From contig NZ_WXEX01000007.1 of the NCBI RefSeq assembly GCF_009877435.1, positions 124,001-188,000 on the forward strand: a stretch of DNA of 64,000 nt. The letters run 5' to 3'. The position numbers were made by a program, and so were the translations under genes. Under the pieces are notes generated by a model. It saw only the letters and a program-made list of their open reading frames with translations. It was not told the DNA's origin and ran no database searches. Source of the DNA: Heliomicrobium gestii (GTDB lineage: Bacteria; Bacillota; Desulfitobacteriia; Heliobacteriales; Heliobacteriaceae). Positions 25,773 to 34,923 of this stretch are shown in pieces (the stretch's first letter is position 1; each line of letters opens with the position of its first letter).

Positions 25773-26924
25773 TTAGGAGGTTTTGTATAACCCGGCGCCA
25801 AGAGCGACAAGTCGGAAAACAGCTTTGGCCGTGGCAAAGAGAAAGGGTTCGGCCAGTTGCATCGCTTTCGGCACATCGACGGGGAGGCGGGTGCAGGCGA
25901 CGAGGGCGGAAAAGTTGGCCTCCAACTCTTCATGGTCCTCGATGCCGCCGGAGATGACGATCACCGGTTTGCCATAGACTTCGGCGATCTTCGCCACCCC
26001 GGCGGGAACCTTGCCGTAGGCCGTCTGCCGGTCTGTCTTGCCTTCTCCTGTCACGACCAGATCGGCGGCGGCCACCTTCGCCTCCAGTCCGGTAATCTCG
26101 CTGACCAGGGTAAAACCGCGCTCCAGCCGGGCGTCGAGAAAGGCCATGAGCCCCGCTCCCAGGCCGCCGGCGGCGCCGGCGCCCGCCCGTTCGGCCACTT
26201 GCCGGCCCAGGTCTCTTTCGACCACCGCCGCCAGATGGCGCAAATTGGCGTCCAACTGAGCGACCATCTCCGGCGTCGCCCCTTTCTGGGGGCCAAAGAC
26301 AGCTGAGGCGCCCGTGGGGCCGCAAAGGGGGTTGGTGACATCACAGGCGGCGACCAGGGTTACCGCTCCGCTTGCGATGGCGGGATCCAGCCCGCTGCAA
26401 TCGACCCGGCGCAACTGGGCCAACCCAGCGCCGCCGCGGGGGATGACCTTCCCTTCCCCATCGAGCAGCCCCACGCCCAGCGCCTCCGCCATGCCGGCGC
26501 CGCCGTCGTTGGTGGCCGAACCGCCGATGCCGATGAAGACGGTCCGGCAACCGGCGTCGATGGCGGCGGCGATCAGCTCGCCTGTGCCGTAGGTCGTCGT
26601 AATCCGGGGATCGCGCTTGTCCCGGGGAACGAGATGGAGTCCCGAGGCGGCCGCCATCTCGATGACGGCGCTTTTCCCATCTTGGAGAATGCCGTAATGG
26701 GCCTTCACGGCATCTCCCAGCGGTCCTGTCACCTCGCGCTCGACAAATCGTCCGCCAGCGCCTTTGACCATGGCTTCCACAAACCCCTCGCCGCCATCGG
26801 CCTGGGGAACGAGATCGAGCACCGGCGAGGTCCAGACCTGGCGGGCCGCTCGCCCGATGATCTCGGCCACCTCCAGCGCCGACAAGGATTCCTTATAAGA
26901 GTCCGGTGCGACAACAATCCGCAT
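25773..26924 (-). CDS. glxK: glycerate kinase (GlxK/GarK family)
   Basis: Phosphorylates D-glycerate with ATP. The 383-residue protein begins MRIVVAPDSYKESLSALEVA, the family start, and has QADGGEGFVEAM, EMAAASGL, IGIGGSATNDGGAGMAEALG, ACDVTNPLCGPTGASAVFGPQKGA (split here as two pieces in the protein) and VVTGEGKTDRQTAYGK. The frame extends 105 codons upstream but only from residue 106 is it family-like; the ATG at 26924 is preceded by GAGGGG. Whether the product is 2- or 3-phosphoglycerate cannot be told; this family mostly makes 2-phosphoglycerate. It follows a small ORF on the same strand. Confidence 0.93.
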   Translation of the reverse strand: MRIVVAPDSYKESLSALEVAEIIGRAARQVWTSPVLDLVPQADGGEGFVEAMVKGAGGRFVEREVTGPLGDAVKAHYGILQDGKSAVIEMAAASGLHLVPRDKRDPRITTTYGTGELIAAAIDAGCRTVFIGIGGSATNDGGAGMAEALGVGLLDGEGKVIPRGGAGLAQLRRVDCSGLDPAIASGAVTLVAACDVTNPLCGPTGASAVFGPQKGATPEMVAQLDANLRHLAAVVERDLGRQVAERAGAGAAGGLGAGLMAFLDARLERGFTLVSEITGLEAKVAAADLVVTGEGKTDRQTAYGKVPAGVAKIAEVYGKPVIVISGGIEDHEELEANFSALVACTRLPVDVPKAMQLAEPFLFATAKAVFRLVALGAGLYKTS

Positions 26925-26960
26925 GGGCCAACCCCTCACTTCATCGTTTGCTGCATGGTA

Positions 26961-26990
26961 GAGCCGTCCGGTGATCTGACCGGACGGCTC
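26961..26990. repeat. perfect inverted repeat upstream of glycerate kinase
   Basis: GAGCCGTCCGGT (26961-26972) and ACCGGACGGCTC (26979-26990) around a 6-nt loop. No T run follows on the minus strand; on the plus strand five T residues occur 10 bp later. It lies between the small ORF at 27.0 kb and glxK, so it may be an intercistronic processing or pausing hairpin. Confidence 0.6.
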
Positions 26991-27039
26991 CGCGCGGGTG
27001 TTTTTCTTTCGTTGAGTCCATTGGGGCGTCTCTACGTCT

Positions 27040-27198
27040 TTAGTGTGCCTTCCGTTGATCTTTCTGGATGGCCTCCACCAGCAGTTGGGAAAAATCCTTC
27101 GTTTTTTCCTTCGGATGGAGAACCTCCTTGGCCCGTTCCCTCTCTCGTTGAGGAAAGTACTGTGGAGGGAAAACGGGGACGATACGAATGCCATCCAT
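27040..27198 (-). CDS. small protein of unknown function (52 residues)
   Basis: A short frame beginning MDGIRIVPVFPPQYFPQRER and ending IQKDQRKAH, rich in charged residues and with no hydrophobic segment. GGGAGAG lies 6 nt before the ATG at 27198 (another ATG two codons earlier touches the site). The first half is Pro/aromatic-rich and the second half amphipathic helical. No family is recognised. It precedes glxK on the same strand by 115 bp with a hairpin between. The ribosome-binding site and non-random composition support translation. Confidence 0.5.
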   Translation of the reverse strand: MDGIRIVPVFPPQYFPQRERERAKEVLHPKEKTKDFSQLLVEAIQKDQRKAH

Positions 27199-27370
27199 GG
27201 CCATCTCTCCCTTCGGGTGTCCTTACCCAAGTCCCTCACCGTTACTATCGTCTTCCGGCAGAGGCGAGTTTAGCCTTTCTGACGTAAAAACTGTCAATAT
27301 TTTTTCGTGCTTTTCGTGGTCGGCGACAGGGTCTATCCAATCCCTGCATGGCGTTGGCGACAATTTGATC

Positions 27371-27399
27371 TTGTGCTTTTATGCTCCAGTTTGTATAAT
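27371..27399 (+). promoter_or_regulatory. sigma-A promoter of the amino-acid-binding lipoprotein gene
   Basis: -35 TTGTGC (27371-27376), spacer of 17 bp, -10 TATAAT (27394-27399), 44 bp before the start codon at 27443. Confidence 0.75.
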
Positions 27400-27442
27400 A
27401 TGCCCGTATGTCAAACCCAACTCGAAACGGAGGACCAATCAA

Positions 27443-28228
27443 ATGACCAAATGGATGCGCATCAGCTGCGCCGCATTGCTCACCGCCGGTTTGCTCGTCA
27501 GCCTCACCGGTTGCGGTGGCAGCACCCCCGCCACGACGACACCGGCCAAGAAAAAAATCGTCGTCGGCACAGAAGCCACCTACCGCCCCTTTGAGTGGAA
27601 GGATGAGAAAGGCGAAATCACCGGCTTTGACGTCGACCTGGCCCGGGAGATCGGCAAGGAACTGGGCGTTGAGGTGGAGATCAAAAATACGCCCTTTGAC
27701 AACCTGATCGCCGAGTTGCAAAACCAGAGCATCGACATGGTCGCCTCGGCCATGACGATCACGGAAAAACGCAAAGAGAACATCGATTTCTCCCAGCCCT
27801 ACTACGATTCCGTCCAAGCGATTATCGTCAAAGAAGGTTCGCCCATCAAGACCCTGGCTGACCTGAAGGACAAGAACGTGGGCGTGCAAAACGGCACCAC
27901 CGGGATGGGGGTCGCTGAAAAACTGATGGGCGACCGCAGCACCAAGATCAAGCGTTTTGAGACCTGCCCGGATGCGCTCAACACCCTGCGCATCGACGGT
28001 CTTGACGCCGTCATCGCCGACAAGCCGGTGGCGCAGAACTACCTCGTCAACAACACCGACGCAAAACTTCTCGTCCTTGAAGACCCCACCCTGGAAAAAG
28101 AACAGTTCGGCCTGGCCATCCGCAAGGGCGACGGCGAACTGTTGAAGAAGATCAACGACGCCCTGGACAAGCTCGAGAAGAGCGGCAAGATCAAAGAATT
28201 GAACATCAAATACTTCGGGTCGAAGTAG
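27443..28228 (+). CDS. polar amino acid ABC transporter substrate-binding lipoprotein
   Basis: A 261-residue family 3 solute-binding protein. A signal peptide with lipobox LTGC places the lipidated Cys at residue 24. The mature part has TEATYRPFEWKDEKGEITGF, DVDLAREIGKELG, the FDNLIAELQNQSIDMVASAMTI region, FSQPYY and the hinge motif VGVQNGTTG, all typical of Gln/Arg/His-binding proteins. Start ATG after GGAGG. It is monocistronic (own promoter and terminator) with no permease nearby, so it may work with the ABC transporter at 39.7-42.8 kb or one elsewhere. Ligand unknown. Confidence 0.9.
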   Translation: MTKWMRISCAALLTAGLLVSLTGCGGSTPATTTPAKKKIVVGTEATYRPFEWKDEKGEITGFDVDLAREIGKELGVEVEIKNTPFDNLIAELQNQSIDMVASAMTITEKRKENIDFSQPYYDSVQAIIVKEGSPIKTLADLKDKNVGVQNGTTGMGVAEKLMGDRSTKIKRFETCPDALNTLRIDGLDAVIADKPVAQNYLVNNTDAKLLVLEDPTLEKEQFGLAIRKGDGELLKKINDALDKLEKSGKIKELNIKYFGSK

Positions 28229-28249
28229 GCCGACCATTCCCCGGAACCG

Positions 28250-28278
28250 GCGCAGCGAGTTTTCGCTGCGCTGTTTTC
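28250..28278 (+). terminator. terminator of the substrate-binding lipoprotein gene
   Basis: GCGCAGCGA (28250-28258) pairs with TCGCTGCGC (28263-28271), followed by TGTTTTCG. Confidence 0.85.
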
Positions 28279-28634
28279 GTTTATCAGGAATATTGCTACA
28301 TGATCATGTAGAGCGTCGTTCCCTTCCATGTATGTTTTTTTATAACACCGTCCCTTGGTGGCTCTCTCTTTTACTTTTTACTGCTCCAAAGGGATAGGCA
28401 AAGAACAGATCGCCATCATATCGACAATTATTTTCATCCGCTTCCGTCGAGAAACCGGTCGATTCCTTTGTTCCCTGCGGAATTAGTCGGTTTTACTGAG
28501 ATCGTGCTTCCATTCATTTTTATCTTCACGATAAAATTTCATAAAAAGCATCGAAATTAATGTTTTAAAATAGTTAAAATTGATATATAATATACGTAAA
28601 CTAGAGAGAACAACTGTAAAGGATGGGAACGTAC
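28279..28634. other. AT-rich intergenic region with a -10-like box
   Basis: About 350 bp without a convincing gene. Base composition is markedly AT-rich compared with flanks. A TATAAT hexamer at 28586-28591 lies 44 bp before the next start codon; its -35 region is poor. Nothing else recognisable. Confidence 0.5.
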
Positions 28635-29309
28635 ATGCGTCAAATTAATGAGTTTTCTCCCCATGATAAGGCGTTGTTGCAACTCGACGCGGACTATCAG
28701 CGCTATCGCCAGTCTGTCGAATTTGCCTTTCAATTGGCCCAAGACCTGGTCAACCGCGCCATCGAGCCGGTGATGAACGAACTGAACGCCGTTCATCAAT
28801 CACTGGAAGAACTGAAGACGACCATCAAAGAAGAAAGTGAACGCCAAGCCCTGGCCGCCGAAGCCGCTGCAGAGTCTGCCGAAGCGGCCGAAGCGACGAT
28901 CGAACTGGTCGACGAAGCGCCCCGCCGCGGCCGCCGCCGCAAAGCGGCCGAACCGGTCGCGGTGAAACCGCCCCGCATCCGCTGGGGCAGCAGCGAAGAC
29001 GAGATCAAAGCGACGATCTTCGAACAACTCCGCCTGCTCGAAGAACGGGGCAAGGAGATCACCGTCACCAACATCAAGGAAGAGGTTCCCAGCATGATGC
29101 GCTTCCTCTACGGCAAGGACGCCATGTTCCAGGGGATCAACGCCCTGATCGAAGAGTACCACCGGAGAAAGAGCGAAGGCGAGTTCTCTGTCGAAACAGC
29201 TCCGGTAGCGGACATGGAAACCGACGACGCCGTTGTTGCCGAAGGCGATGCCATGCCCGAGATGGTTGAAACGGAAGAACTGGCTGCGGAACAAGGCGCA
29301 GCGGAATAA
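28635..29309 (+). CDS. uncharacterised protein with a coiled-coil and Ala/Glu-rich linker
   Basis: 224 residues, no named family recognised. Residues 1-60 form a helical region (DYQRYRQSVEFAFQLAQDLV). An Ala/Glu-rich stretch (about 65-90) and a basic patch RRGRRRKA follow. Residues 105-175 (IRWGSSEDEIKATIFEQLRL onward to LYGKDAMFQGINALIEEYHR) look like a compact helical domain that could bind DNA. The C-terminal 45 residues are strongly acidic. No signal peptide or membrane segment. GGATGGG lies before the ATG at 28635; the ATG at 28623 is too close to the site. The gene is alone, with its own terminator. Confidence 0.75.
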   Translation: MRQINEFSPHDKALLQLDADYQRYRQSVEFAFQLAQDLVNRAIEPVMNELNAVHQSLEELKTTIKEESERQALAAEAAAESAEAAEATIELVDEAPRRGRRRKAAEPVAVKPPRIRWGSSEDEIKATIFEQLRLLEERGKEITVTNIKEEVPSMMRFLYGKDAMFQGINALIEEYHRRKSEGEFSVETAPVADMETDDAVVAEGDAMPEMVETEELAAEQGAAE

Positions 29310-29335
29310 GCCACAGACAAGTACATGAAATCAGT

Positions 29336-29376
29336 GAGGCGGCGCCCAAACCAGTGGTATGGGCGCCGCCTCTTTC
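29336..29376. terminator. terminator between the uncharacterised gene and the SLH protein gene
   Basis: GAGGCGGCGCCCA (29336-29348) pairs with TGGGCGCCGCCTC (29360-29372), a 13-bp stem followed by TTTCATTT on the plus strand. Confidence 0.85.
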
Positions 29377-29386
29377 ATTTCCTCGG

Positions 29387-32300
29387 TTAGATCAGATTCG
29401 ATTTTTTGAGCAGTCGGGCTACGATGGCGGACACTTCCGCTCGGGAAATGCTGTCCTTGGGCGCCACCAGGTTGCCACTTCTGCCGGAGACAATGCCGGT
29501 CTTTACGCACGTCGCGATATTATTTTTCGCGAAGGCGGCGATCTCGCCTGCATCGCCGTAGCCTTTCAGCATATCTTCCACTTCCCCGGCCGAGAGTTCC
29601 ACTTTCATTCCGGTGACGGTCATCGCTTTCGCGATCATGGTCATCGCTTGTTCACGGGTCACCTTATCCATCGGGCCGAATTTGCCGTCTCCATAGCCGG
29701 AGATGAGTTGATATTCGACGGCTGTCTTGATTTTGTCGCTGTACCAATCGGATGCGTTGACATCGGTAAAGGGATTATCGCCCACACCGGCCTTTAATCC
29801 CAGCGCGTTGACGATGATCGTCGTAAACTCAGCGCGGGTGATGTCCCTGTCCGGTTCAAAGTTGTTGTCGCCCACACCGCTAATGATCATTCTTGATCCC
29901 ATGTCATTCACGGCGTCTTTTGCCCAGTGGTTGGCCACATCGCGGAAGGCGACGGGATGGGAAATCAGGGAATAGGCGCTGTTGGTTACGCTGCGGATGA
30001 CGGCATAGGGTTTGCCGTCGATCACCGTCAGTTTGGTCGGCACGTGCCGCACCGTTCCATCCGGTTCCGTCACGACCCCGGTCGTGACTTTGCTCGGGTC
30101 TACGCCCTGCGGGATCGCAATGGTTCTTTCGACATAGGCATTGAATTTCGAGACGGAAACGGTTTTGTTGTTATAGGTGCAGGTTACGGAAAACTCCACC
30201 GGCGGCGCAACGACGATGAAATTCCCTTTTTTCGCCGCATCCTCCACGACCTGAGCAACTTCCTGGGTCGGTTTCGCGATCTCCACATGGATCTTCAGGT
30301 CTTTCAGTTCCACCTCTTGACCGATCTGGGCTCGCACATCATCGATTTTTATCTGTAGCGCCGGCAGTCGATAGCTCGCTTGATCGGCTTTTATCTCCAA
30401 GGTCGCCTGCTTCTGTTCCATCGCCTTGACGATGTCGCCAGTCAGTTCCCCAATCACGGCGTCCGATTTTGCGTTGGCGGTGATGGTGACCGTCGCATTT
30501 TTCCCTTCCGCATCCAGCCTCTGTGTCATTTTCTGAGGATCCACCGATATCGTGGTGATCGTCCGGTTGCCTAGGGTGGATGTGTTCGCCGTTCCCGTAT
30601 TTTGCGCTGTTCCGTTGACGAAGACGACAGCTCCGGTCGCAGGCGTTGTCGACGGTGCGCTGGCGCCGCCTCCGCCGCTGGAGGACCGGTGCGGCGTTGC
30701 CGTCACCTCATTCGAAAAAGCGCTGTCTCCACCGGCGTTGGTCGCCTTGACAGCAAAGGTATACAGAGTGTCGTTGATGAGGCAGGTTGCGTCATACTTG
30801 TACACAGAATCGGTTACGGTATACACCGCGTTGGCAACAGCATCGCCGTTCACATAGACCTTGTAGCCCGTCGCGCCGATGATGCTGTTCCAGACGATCG
30901 ACGCATAACTGTCCCCCGAAGCAGACAACTGCAACACAGGCGCTCCAGGCGCCGCGACTTGGGGCGTCGCGCTGAGTTGATTGGAAAAGGCGCTGTCACC
31001 CCCGTCGTTGGTGGCTTTGACGGCGAAGGTATAGGGCACGCCATTGGTGAGGTTCGTGGCGACGTACTGGTAAACCGAATCGACGACAGAATAGACGGCA
31101 CCGGCAACAGAATCGCCATTCATGAACACCTTATATCCGGCTGCATCCTGAACGGGACTCCAGGTGATACCGACGAGCCCGTCTCCCGGTGTGGCCGATA
31201 AAAGGGTGGGCGCAGACGGCACCGTTACCGTTGAAATATTGAGGGTGATGGGGACGCTTCCCGAAAGTCCGACTTCGTTCGTAGCCGCCATGGTGATGTT
31301 CCGGACCGGAGCGGGCGTATTGGAATCGTTATGGTACGTGACCATCTGGGCGACTTTTTGCACCACTTCATAGTTGATGTTGCCGCTGAACAGACGGACA
31401 CTGGTTATGTACAAGCTCGCGCCCAGACCATGCCCGCCCGAGTTGTCATAGGAACCGCAGACAAAACGGAACTGATAGGTGCCATCAGACGCAAGGGTTC
31501 CCGTCGATGTGGTCCAACTCTGGCGAAGGCCGCGACCATACATCAATTCCGTCGTCTCAGTGACATGTCCGTTTCCGTCCAGCTTCTCAATGAATCCATA
31601 GACTTCGTAGTCATCGCCGCCGTTCTCGGCTTTCCAATCAAAGGCGATCGTGTCGCCGGCTTTTGCAGAGAAGGGAGCGCTGATCGCCTCGGGTCCGAAA
31701 ACGGAATCATAGGGGGTGCCACCATTATCCTGAACCGTTCCGGAAAACCACATGCGCAATACTTTTTTTCCGATCGTGCTATCGTACATGACTTGCTTGT
31801 TGTAGGTTCCGGGATAGGCCATGGGCATTTCGATTCCTTCGTACCCCTGGGAACCTGCTGTATTATAATTGCGGTCTGTCGTAAATGAATAGGAATTATT
31901 TTGCCCGGTGATCACGTATGGACCTGAGCCTGACTTGCTGACCGGATGCCCTTGCGTTTTGCTGGCCAAGGGGCCTAAGGTCACTTGGTTCAGGTTGACC
32001 GTCCACCCGGGGATCACATTCCCGGTAACATTGGAGAGAAAATCACCATTTTCCAAGGGCGTGGAAAAATCGATCTGCAGCGGCTTTCCATTCTGTCCGT
32101 TGTTCACGCTGTTGATCGAGCCCACCTGAACTGCCTGCGCGCCATCGCCTAAAAAGACGGCGCCGGCCACAATGGACACATCGCCGTTTCCGGTAGCAGG
32201 CGACAAGGATTCCGGTACCGATAAGGTTTCGTCGGAAGTGGCGCTGGCAATCGTGTATACCAATGAACCGTTTGAAAAGGACCCGGAATTGCTGATCGCT

Positions 32301-32470
32301 GCATTTTCACTGACTTTGATGGCTGCTTGTCTCGCCGCATAGGCGATGGGCGACGTTACGCCGGTAATGCTGATGGATCCATCTGAAGCTGCGACTGGCA
32401 GCGGAAGGATCATGGCGCACAACATAAGCAAGGTCAGGATCACAGAAATCATCTTTTTCCTGTATTGCAT
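29387..32470 (-). CDS. SLH-domain cell-surface protein with two fibronectin type III domains
   Basis: A 1027-residue exported protein. It begins with a signal peptide ending near PLPVAAS (about residue 29). The N-terminal 400 residues include a beta-rich region with GNVIPGWTVNLNQ and FDWKAENGGDDYEVYGFIEK, resembling a carbohydrate-binding or lectin-like fold. Two fibronectin type III domains follow (about 410-500 and 505-595) with SAPTLLSATPGDG and APGAPVLQLSASG, then a Ser/Gly linker. The C-terminal 190 residues hold three SLH modules (FRDVANHWAKDAVNDM, FTDVNASDWYSDKI, and a degenerate third) that anchor proteins to cell-wall polymers. ATG 32470 follows AAAGGTGA by 5 nt. Ligand or partner unknown. 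Confidence 0.9.
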   Translation of the reverse strand: MQYRKKMISVILTLLMLCAMILPLPVAASDGSISITGVTSPIAYAARQAAIKVSENAAISNSGSFSNGSLVYTIASATSDETLSVPESLSPATGNGDVSIVAGAVFLGDGAQAVQVGSINSVNNGQNGKPLQIDFSTPLENGDFLSNVTGNVIPGWTVNLNQVTLGPLASKTQGHPVSKSGSGPYVITGQNNSYSFTTDRNYNTAGSQGYEGIEMPMAYPGTYNKQVMYDSTIGKKVLRMWFSGTVQDNGGTPYDSVFGPEAISAPFSAKAGDTIAFDWKAENGGDDYEVYGFIEKLDGNGHVTETTELMYGRGLRQSWTTSTGTLASDGTYQFRFVCGSYDNSGGHGLGASLYITSVRLFSGNINYEVVQKVAQMVTYHNDSNTPAPVRNITMAATNEVGLSGSVPITLNISTVTVPSAPTLLSATPGDGLVGITWSPVQDAAGYKVFMNGDSVAGAVYSVVDSVYQYVATNLTNGVPYTFAVKATNDGGDSAFSNQLSATPQVAAPGAPVLQLSASGDSYASIVWNSIIGATGYKVYVNGDAVANAVYTVTDSVYKYDATCLINDTLYTFAVKATNAGGDSAFSNEVTATPHRSSSGGGGASAPSTTPATGAVVFVNGTAQNTGTANTSTLGNRTITTISVDPQKMTQRLDAEGKNATVTITANAKSDAVIGELTGDIVKAMEQKQATLEIKADQASYRLPALQIKIDDVRAQIGQEVELKDLKIHVEIAKPTQEVAQVVEDAAKKGNFIVVAPPVEFSVTCTYNNKTVSVSKFNAYVERTIAIPQGVDPSKVTTGVVTEPDGTVRHVPTKLTVIDGKPYAVIRSVTNSAYSLISHPVAFRDVANHWAKDAVNDMGSRMIISGVGDNNFEPDRDITRAEFTTIIVNALGLKAGVGDNPFTDVNASDWYSDKIKTAVEYQLISGYGDGKFGPMDKVTREQAMTMIAKAMTVTGMKVELSAGEVEDMLKGYGDAGEIAAFAKNNIATCVKTGIVSGRSGNLVAPKDSISRAEVSAIVARLLKKSNLI

Positions 32471-33182
32471 TCGATTCACCTTTCTTTACTGCGTCGACTT
32501 GTGCTGCAGTTGCCGATTCACTTTTTCGACTTTCTCTTATGTCGTATGAAGATTACTAAAGCACAAATAAAAGCAACATATGTTTCTTTACGGCAAAGCC
32601 AAGCGTGATTATACCATTTGTTGTTTAGGTTATTTTTCACATATTACATCAATAATTCCCACATCCCCCTCTCAAAGACGCCGATTGTCTTTTCTTTGGT
32701 TTTACATCCTTTTTGCGTACTGGACTAGGCTATCAAAATAGGATCACAAACCGAGTAAAATTACCAGAACGATTGATAAACTACTTATGTGTTTCTTCCC
32801 CTTTTTTCCCTCCTCATCATTTCATCATTTGTTCTACATGAATATATTGCCAAACTATCTACTCATTCTACTTCAGGCCAATAGAATCCTCTAATTCTTT
32901 TACCAATTTTACTTGCATTATATTGTATATCCTTTTTTATTCTTCAACTGAGAATAAATGTTTAATAAGGTGAACGGATACTTATTAATTGTTACAGCTT
33001 ATCCAATGTCAAGTAGGATACACCCCCGCGTACACGAGGAGCCTACTAGGAAAACCTAATAATTACGCGATTCTCTCGAAAAAATCCCCTTTCAGGTATC
33101 GGGGCGCCCCACCAAGCCTGTACTTTTTTGTTTTTCCCCAAAATCTATTCGATAAACGAATATGCCCCTCCATTTTTCACAA
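32471..33182. other. long AT-rich intergenic region with a structured block
   Basis: About 710 bp without a supported gene, strongly AT-rich up to about 32990. On the minus strand TTGACA (33007-33012) with a weak ATTAAT 17 bp further may be a promoter for the SLH gene, giving a leader of about 500 nt. The stretch 33010-33140 is GC-richer and folds into short hairpins (GTAGG/CCTAC, CCCC/GGGG), with a T-rich tract on the plus strand at 33123-33135. No known RNA family fits. Confidence 0.45.
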
Positions 33183-33215
33183 ACAAAAACCATCGAGCGA
33201 TACCTCGTCGATGGT
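33183..33215 (-). terminator. terminator of spoVR
   Basis: ACCATCGA (33189-33196) pairs with TCGATGGT (33208-33215). On the minus strand TTTTTGTTTG follows the stem. Confidence 0.85.
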
Positions 33216-33245
33216 AACCACAATGACTCTTTTCATCAACTACAT

Positions 33246-34799
33246 CTACAGATACTTCCGCTGCACCTTCTCCCCGTTATAACTAAACTGAATCTTCTTC
33301 CCATCCACCACCGTTTCGATATACGCCGTCCGCCCCCACAGCGTAAACAAATGGGGCAGCGTCTTCTCCAGGTAGGGAATGTCCAGTTCGACCCCTTCGT
33401 AGGCGTGCCGGACCAGCAGTTCGCCGGCGCGGTTGTAGTCGCCATCTTCCACAAACAACGTGGGCAGGCCGCCGTTGGTCATGCGGTTGACCATCTCGTC
33501 GCGGATGACTTCCCAGTTCTTTTCGATGATCTGCCACTGATTGCCCACCCGTTTGTACAGGTACAGATCGGCCGAGTCGACCAGTTCCTTCGTCAGGTAG
33601 TTGCGGATGAAGGACTGATCGGTGTCCACTTCCCGCACCTCGAAGATCATGTCCCGGCCATAGCGCTGCTCGATGTCTTCAAAGATCTTCAGCCCCAAGA
33701 AGTACGGGTTGATGGAACTGCGCGACGGCTGTGTGACCTGGGCGTGCATCTTGGCGAACTCCCAGGCGTCATCCTCCTCCATGTCCATCTCCCGCATGAT
33801 CCGCATGTGCCAGTAGGTCGCCCAGCCCTCGTTCATGATCTTCGTGCGCATCTGGGGCCAAAAATAGAGCATCTCCTCACGGAGGATGGTCAAAATGTCC
33901 CGCTGCCAGTCATCGAGGAAGCGACCATACTCCATGATGAACAGGAGCAGATCCTTTTCCGGTCGCGCGGGGATCTTCCGCTCCTCCTCGCTGCGTCGCT
34001 CCTCTTCGCTCGTCTTTTTTCCTGTCGCAGGCGAAGCTGGCGATGCCATCGCCCCCTTGCTCGCCGGAGCGACTTTGCCGGCGCTGCCAGAACTGCCGCT
34101 TGCGCCGCTAGTGGCGCTGCCGGCGTTGCTGCCAACCCCTCCTCCGGCGCCGCTCATCCCGCTGCTACCCGCCGTTCCGCTTCCCAAGCCGCCCCCTCCG
34201 GCGAGCCGTTGATCCAGTGCAAAGAGATCCTCAAAGGGACTGTCCGGCTGCACCTTCGGTTCTTTGGGCAGGGCATCCTTGATCGTGTGGATGTGGGGAT
34301 CGATGTGCTCTTGAACCGCCATGGCGGCGTCGAGGAAGGTCTCCACCTTTTCGCGGCCATAGCGGATCTCATACTCACGGATGCGTTCCGCCGACGAGGC
34401 CATCGATTCGACCATCAGGCGGGACGTTCCCCCAAAGGCGGCGTTGTTTTTGAAAAAATCGCAGTGGGCCAGCACATGGGCGGCGACAAGTTCGTTCTGA
34501 ATCGGCGTGTTGCCCTCCAGCAAAAAGGCGTAGCAGGGCGACGAGTTGATCACCAGTTCGTAAATGCGTGACAGGTTGTAGTCATAAGACATCTTCAGGC
34601 GATGAAAGCTCTTGCCGAACGACCAGTGGCTGAAGCGCGTCGGCATCCCATAGGCGCCGAATGTATAGAGCACATCGGCCGGCACCACCTCAAAACGCAT
34701 ATCGTAAAAGTCGAGGCCAAAATTCTTGGCGATCGCAATCAACTGGGGAATCGACCGGTTCAGGCGGTCCAATTCCGCTGTGATCTGCCCCTGTTCCAC
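33246..34799 (-). CDS. spoVR: SpoVR-family protein
   Basis: SpoVR (YcgB in E. coli) is needed for normal spore cortex in Bacillus; its biochemical role is not known. The 517-residue protein shows the family blocks GLDFYDMRFEVVPADVLYTF, FGKSFHRLKMSYDYNLSRIYE, VINSSPCYAFLLEGN, AHVLAHCDFFKNN and, after the insertion, MNEGWATYWHMRIMREMDM. Between about 195 and 275 there is an unusual Gly/Ser/Ala-rich low-complexity insert followed by an EEERRSEEERK segment; other SpoVR proteins of about 470 residues lack it. GTG start with GGGAGG 6 nt upstream. Its usual partners prkA and yhbH lie 22 kb away (56.6-59.7 kb). Confidence 0.93.
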   Translation of the reverse strand: MEQGQITAELDRLNRSIPQLIAIAKNFGLDFYDMRFEVVPADVLYTFGAYGMPTRFSHWSFGKSFHRLKMSYDYNLSRIYELVINSSPCYAFLLEGNTPIQNELVAAHVLAHCDFFKNNAAFGGTSRLMVESMASSAERIREYEIRYGREKVETFLDAAMAVQEHIDPHIHTIKDALPKEPKVQPDSPFEDLFALDQRLAGGGGLGSGTAGSSGMSGAGGGVGSNAGSATSGASGSSGSAGKVAPASKGAMASPASPATGKKTSEEERRSEEERKIPARPEKDLLLFIMEYGRFLDDWQRDILTILREEMLYFWPQMRTKIMNEGWATYWHMRIMREMDMEEDDAWEFAKMHAQVTQPSRSSINPYFLGLKIFEDIEQRYGRDMIFEVREVDTDQSFIRNYLTKELVDSADLYLYKRVGNQWQIIEKNWEVIRDEMVNRMTNGGLPTLFVEDGDYNRAGELLVRHAYEGVELDIPYLEKTLPHLFTLWGRTAYIETVVDGKKIQFSYNGEKVQRKYL

Positions 34800-34865
34800 C
34801 GGCAGTCCTCCCTTCCCTACTATCTTCTCAACAGTCTATGGGGGGAGGCCGCTTTTTTTTCCAGC

Positions 34866-34898
34866 AAAAAAATAAACCGCCACAGACATCTGCAGCGG
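34866..34898 (-). terminator. terminator before spoVR (ends the 119-residue gene)
   Basis: CCGCCACAGA (34877-34886) pairs with TCTGCAGCGG (34889-34898) with two mismatches. On the minus strand it is followed by TTTATTTTTTT. Confidence 0.65.
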
Positions 34899-34923
34899 CT
34901 GGATCGTTCGGCGACTCCTCGAG

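Noticed and set aside
26634-27287. A 217-codon plus-strand frame over the start of glycerate kinase
   Set aside because: Opposes the conserved start of glxK; no domain recognised.
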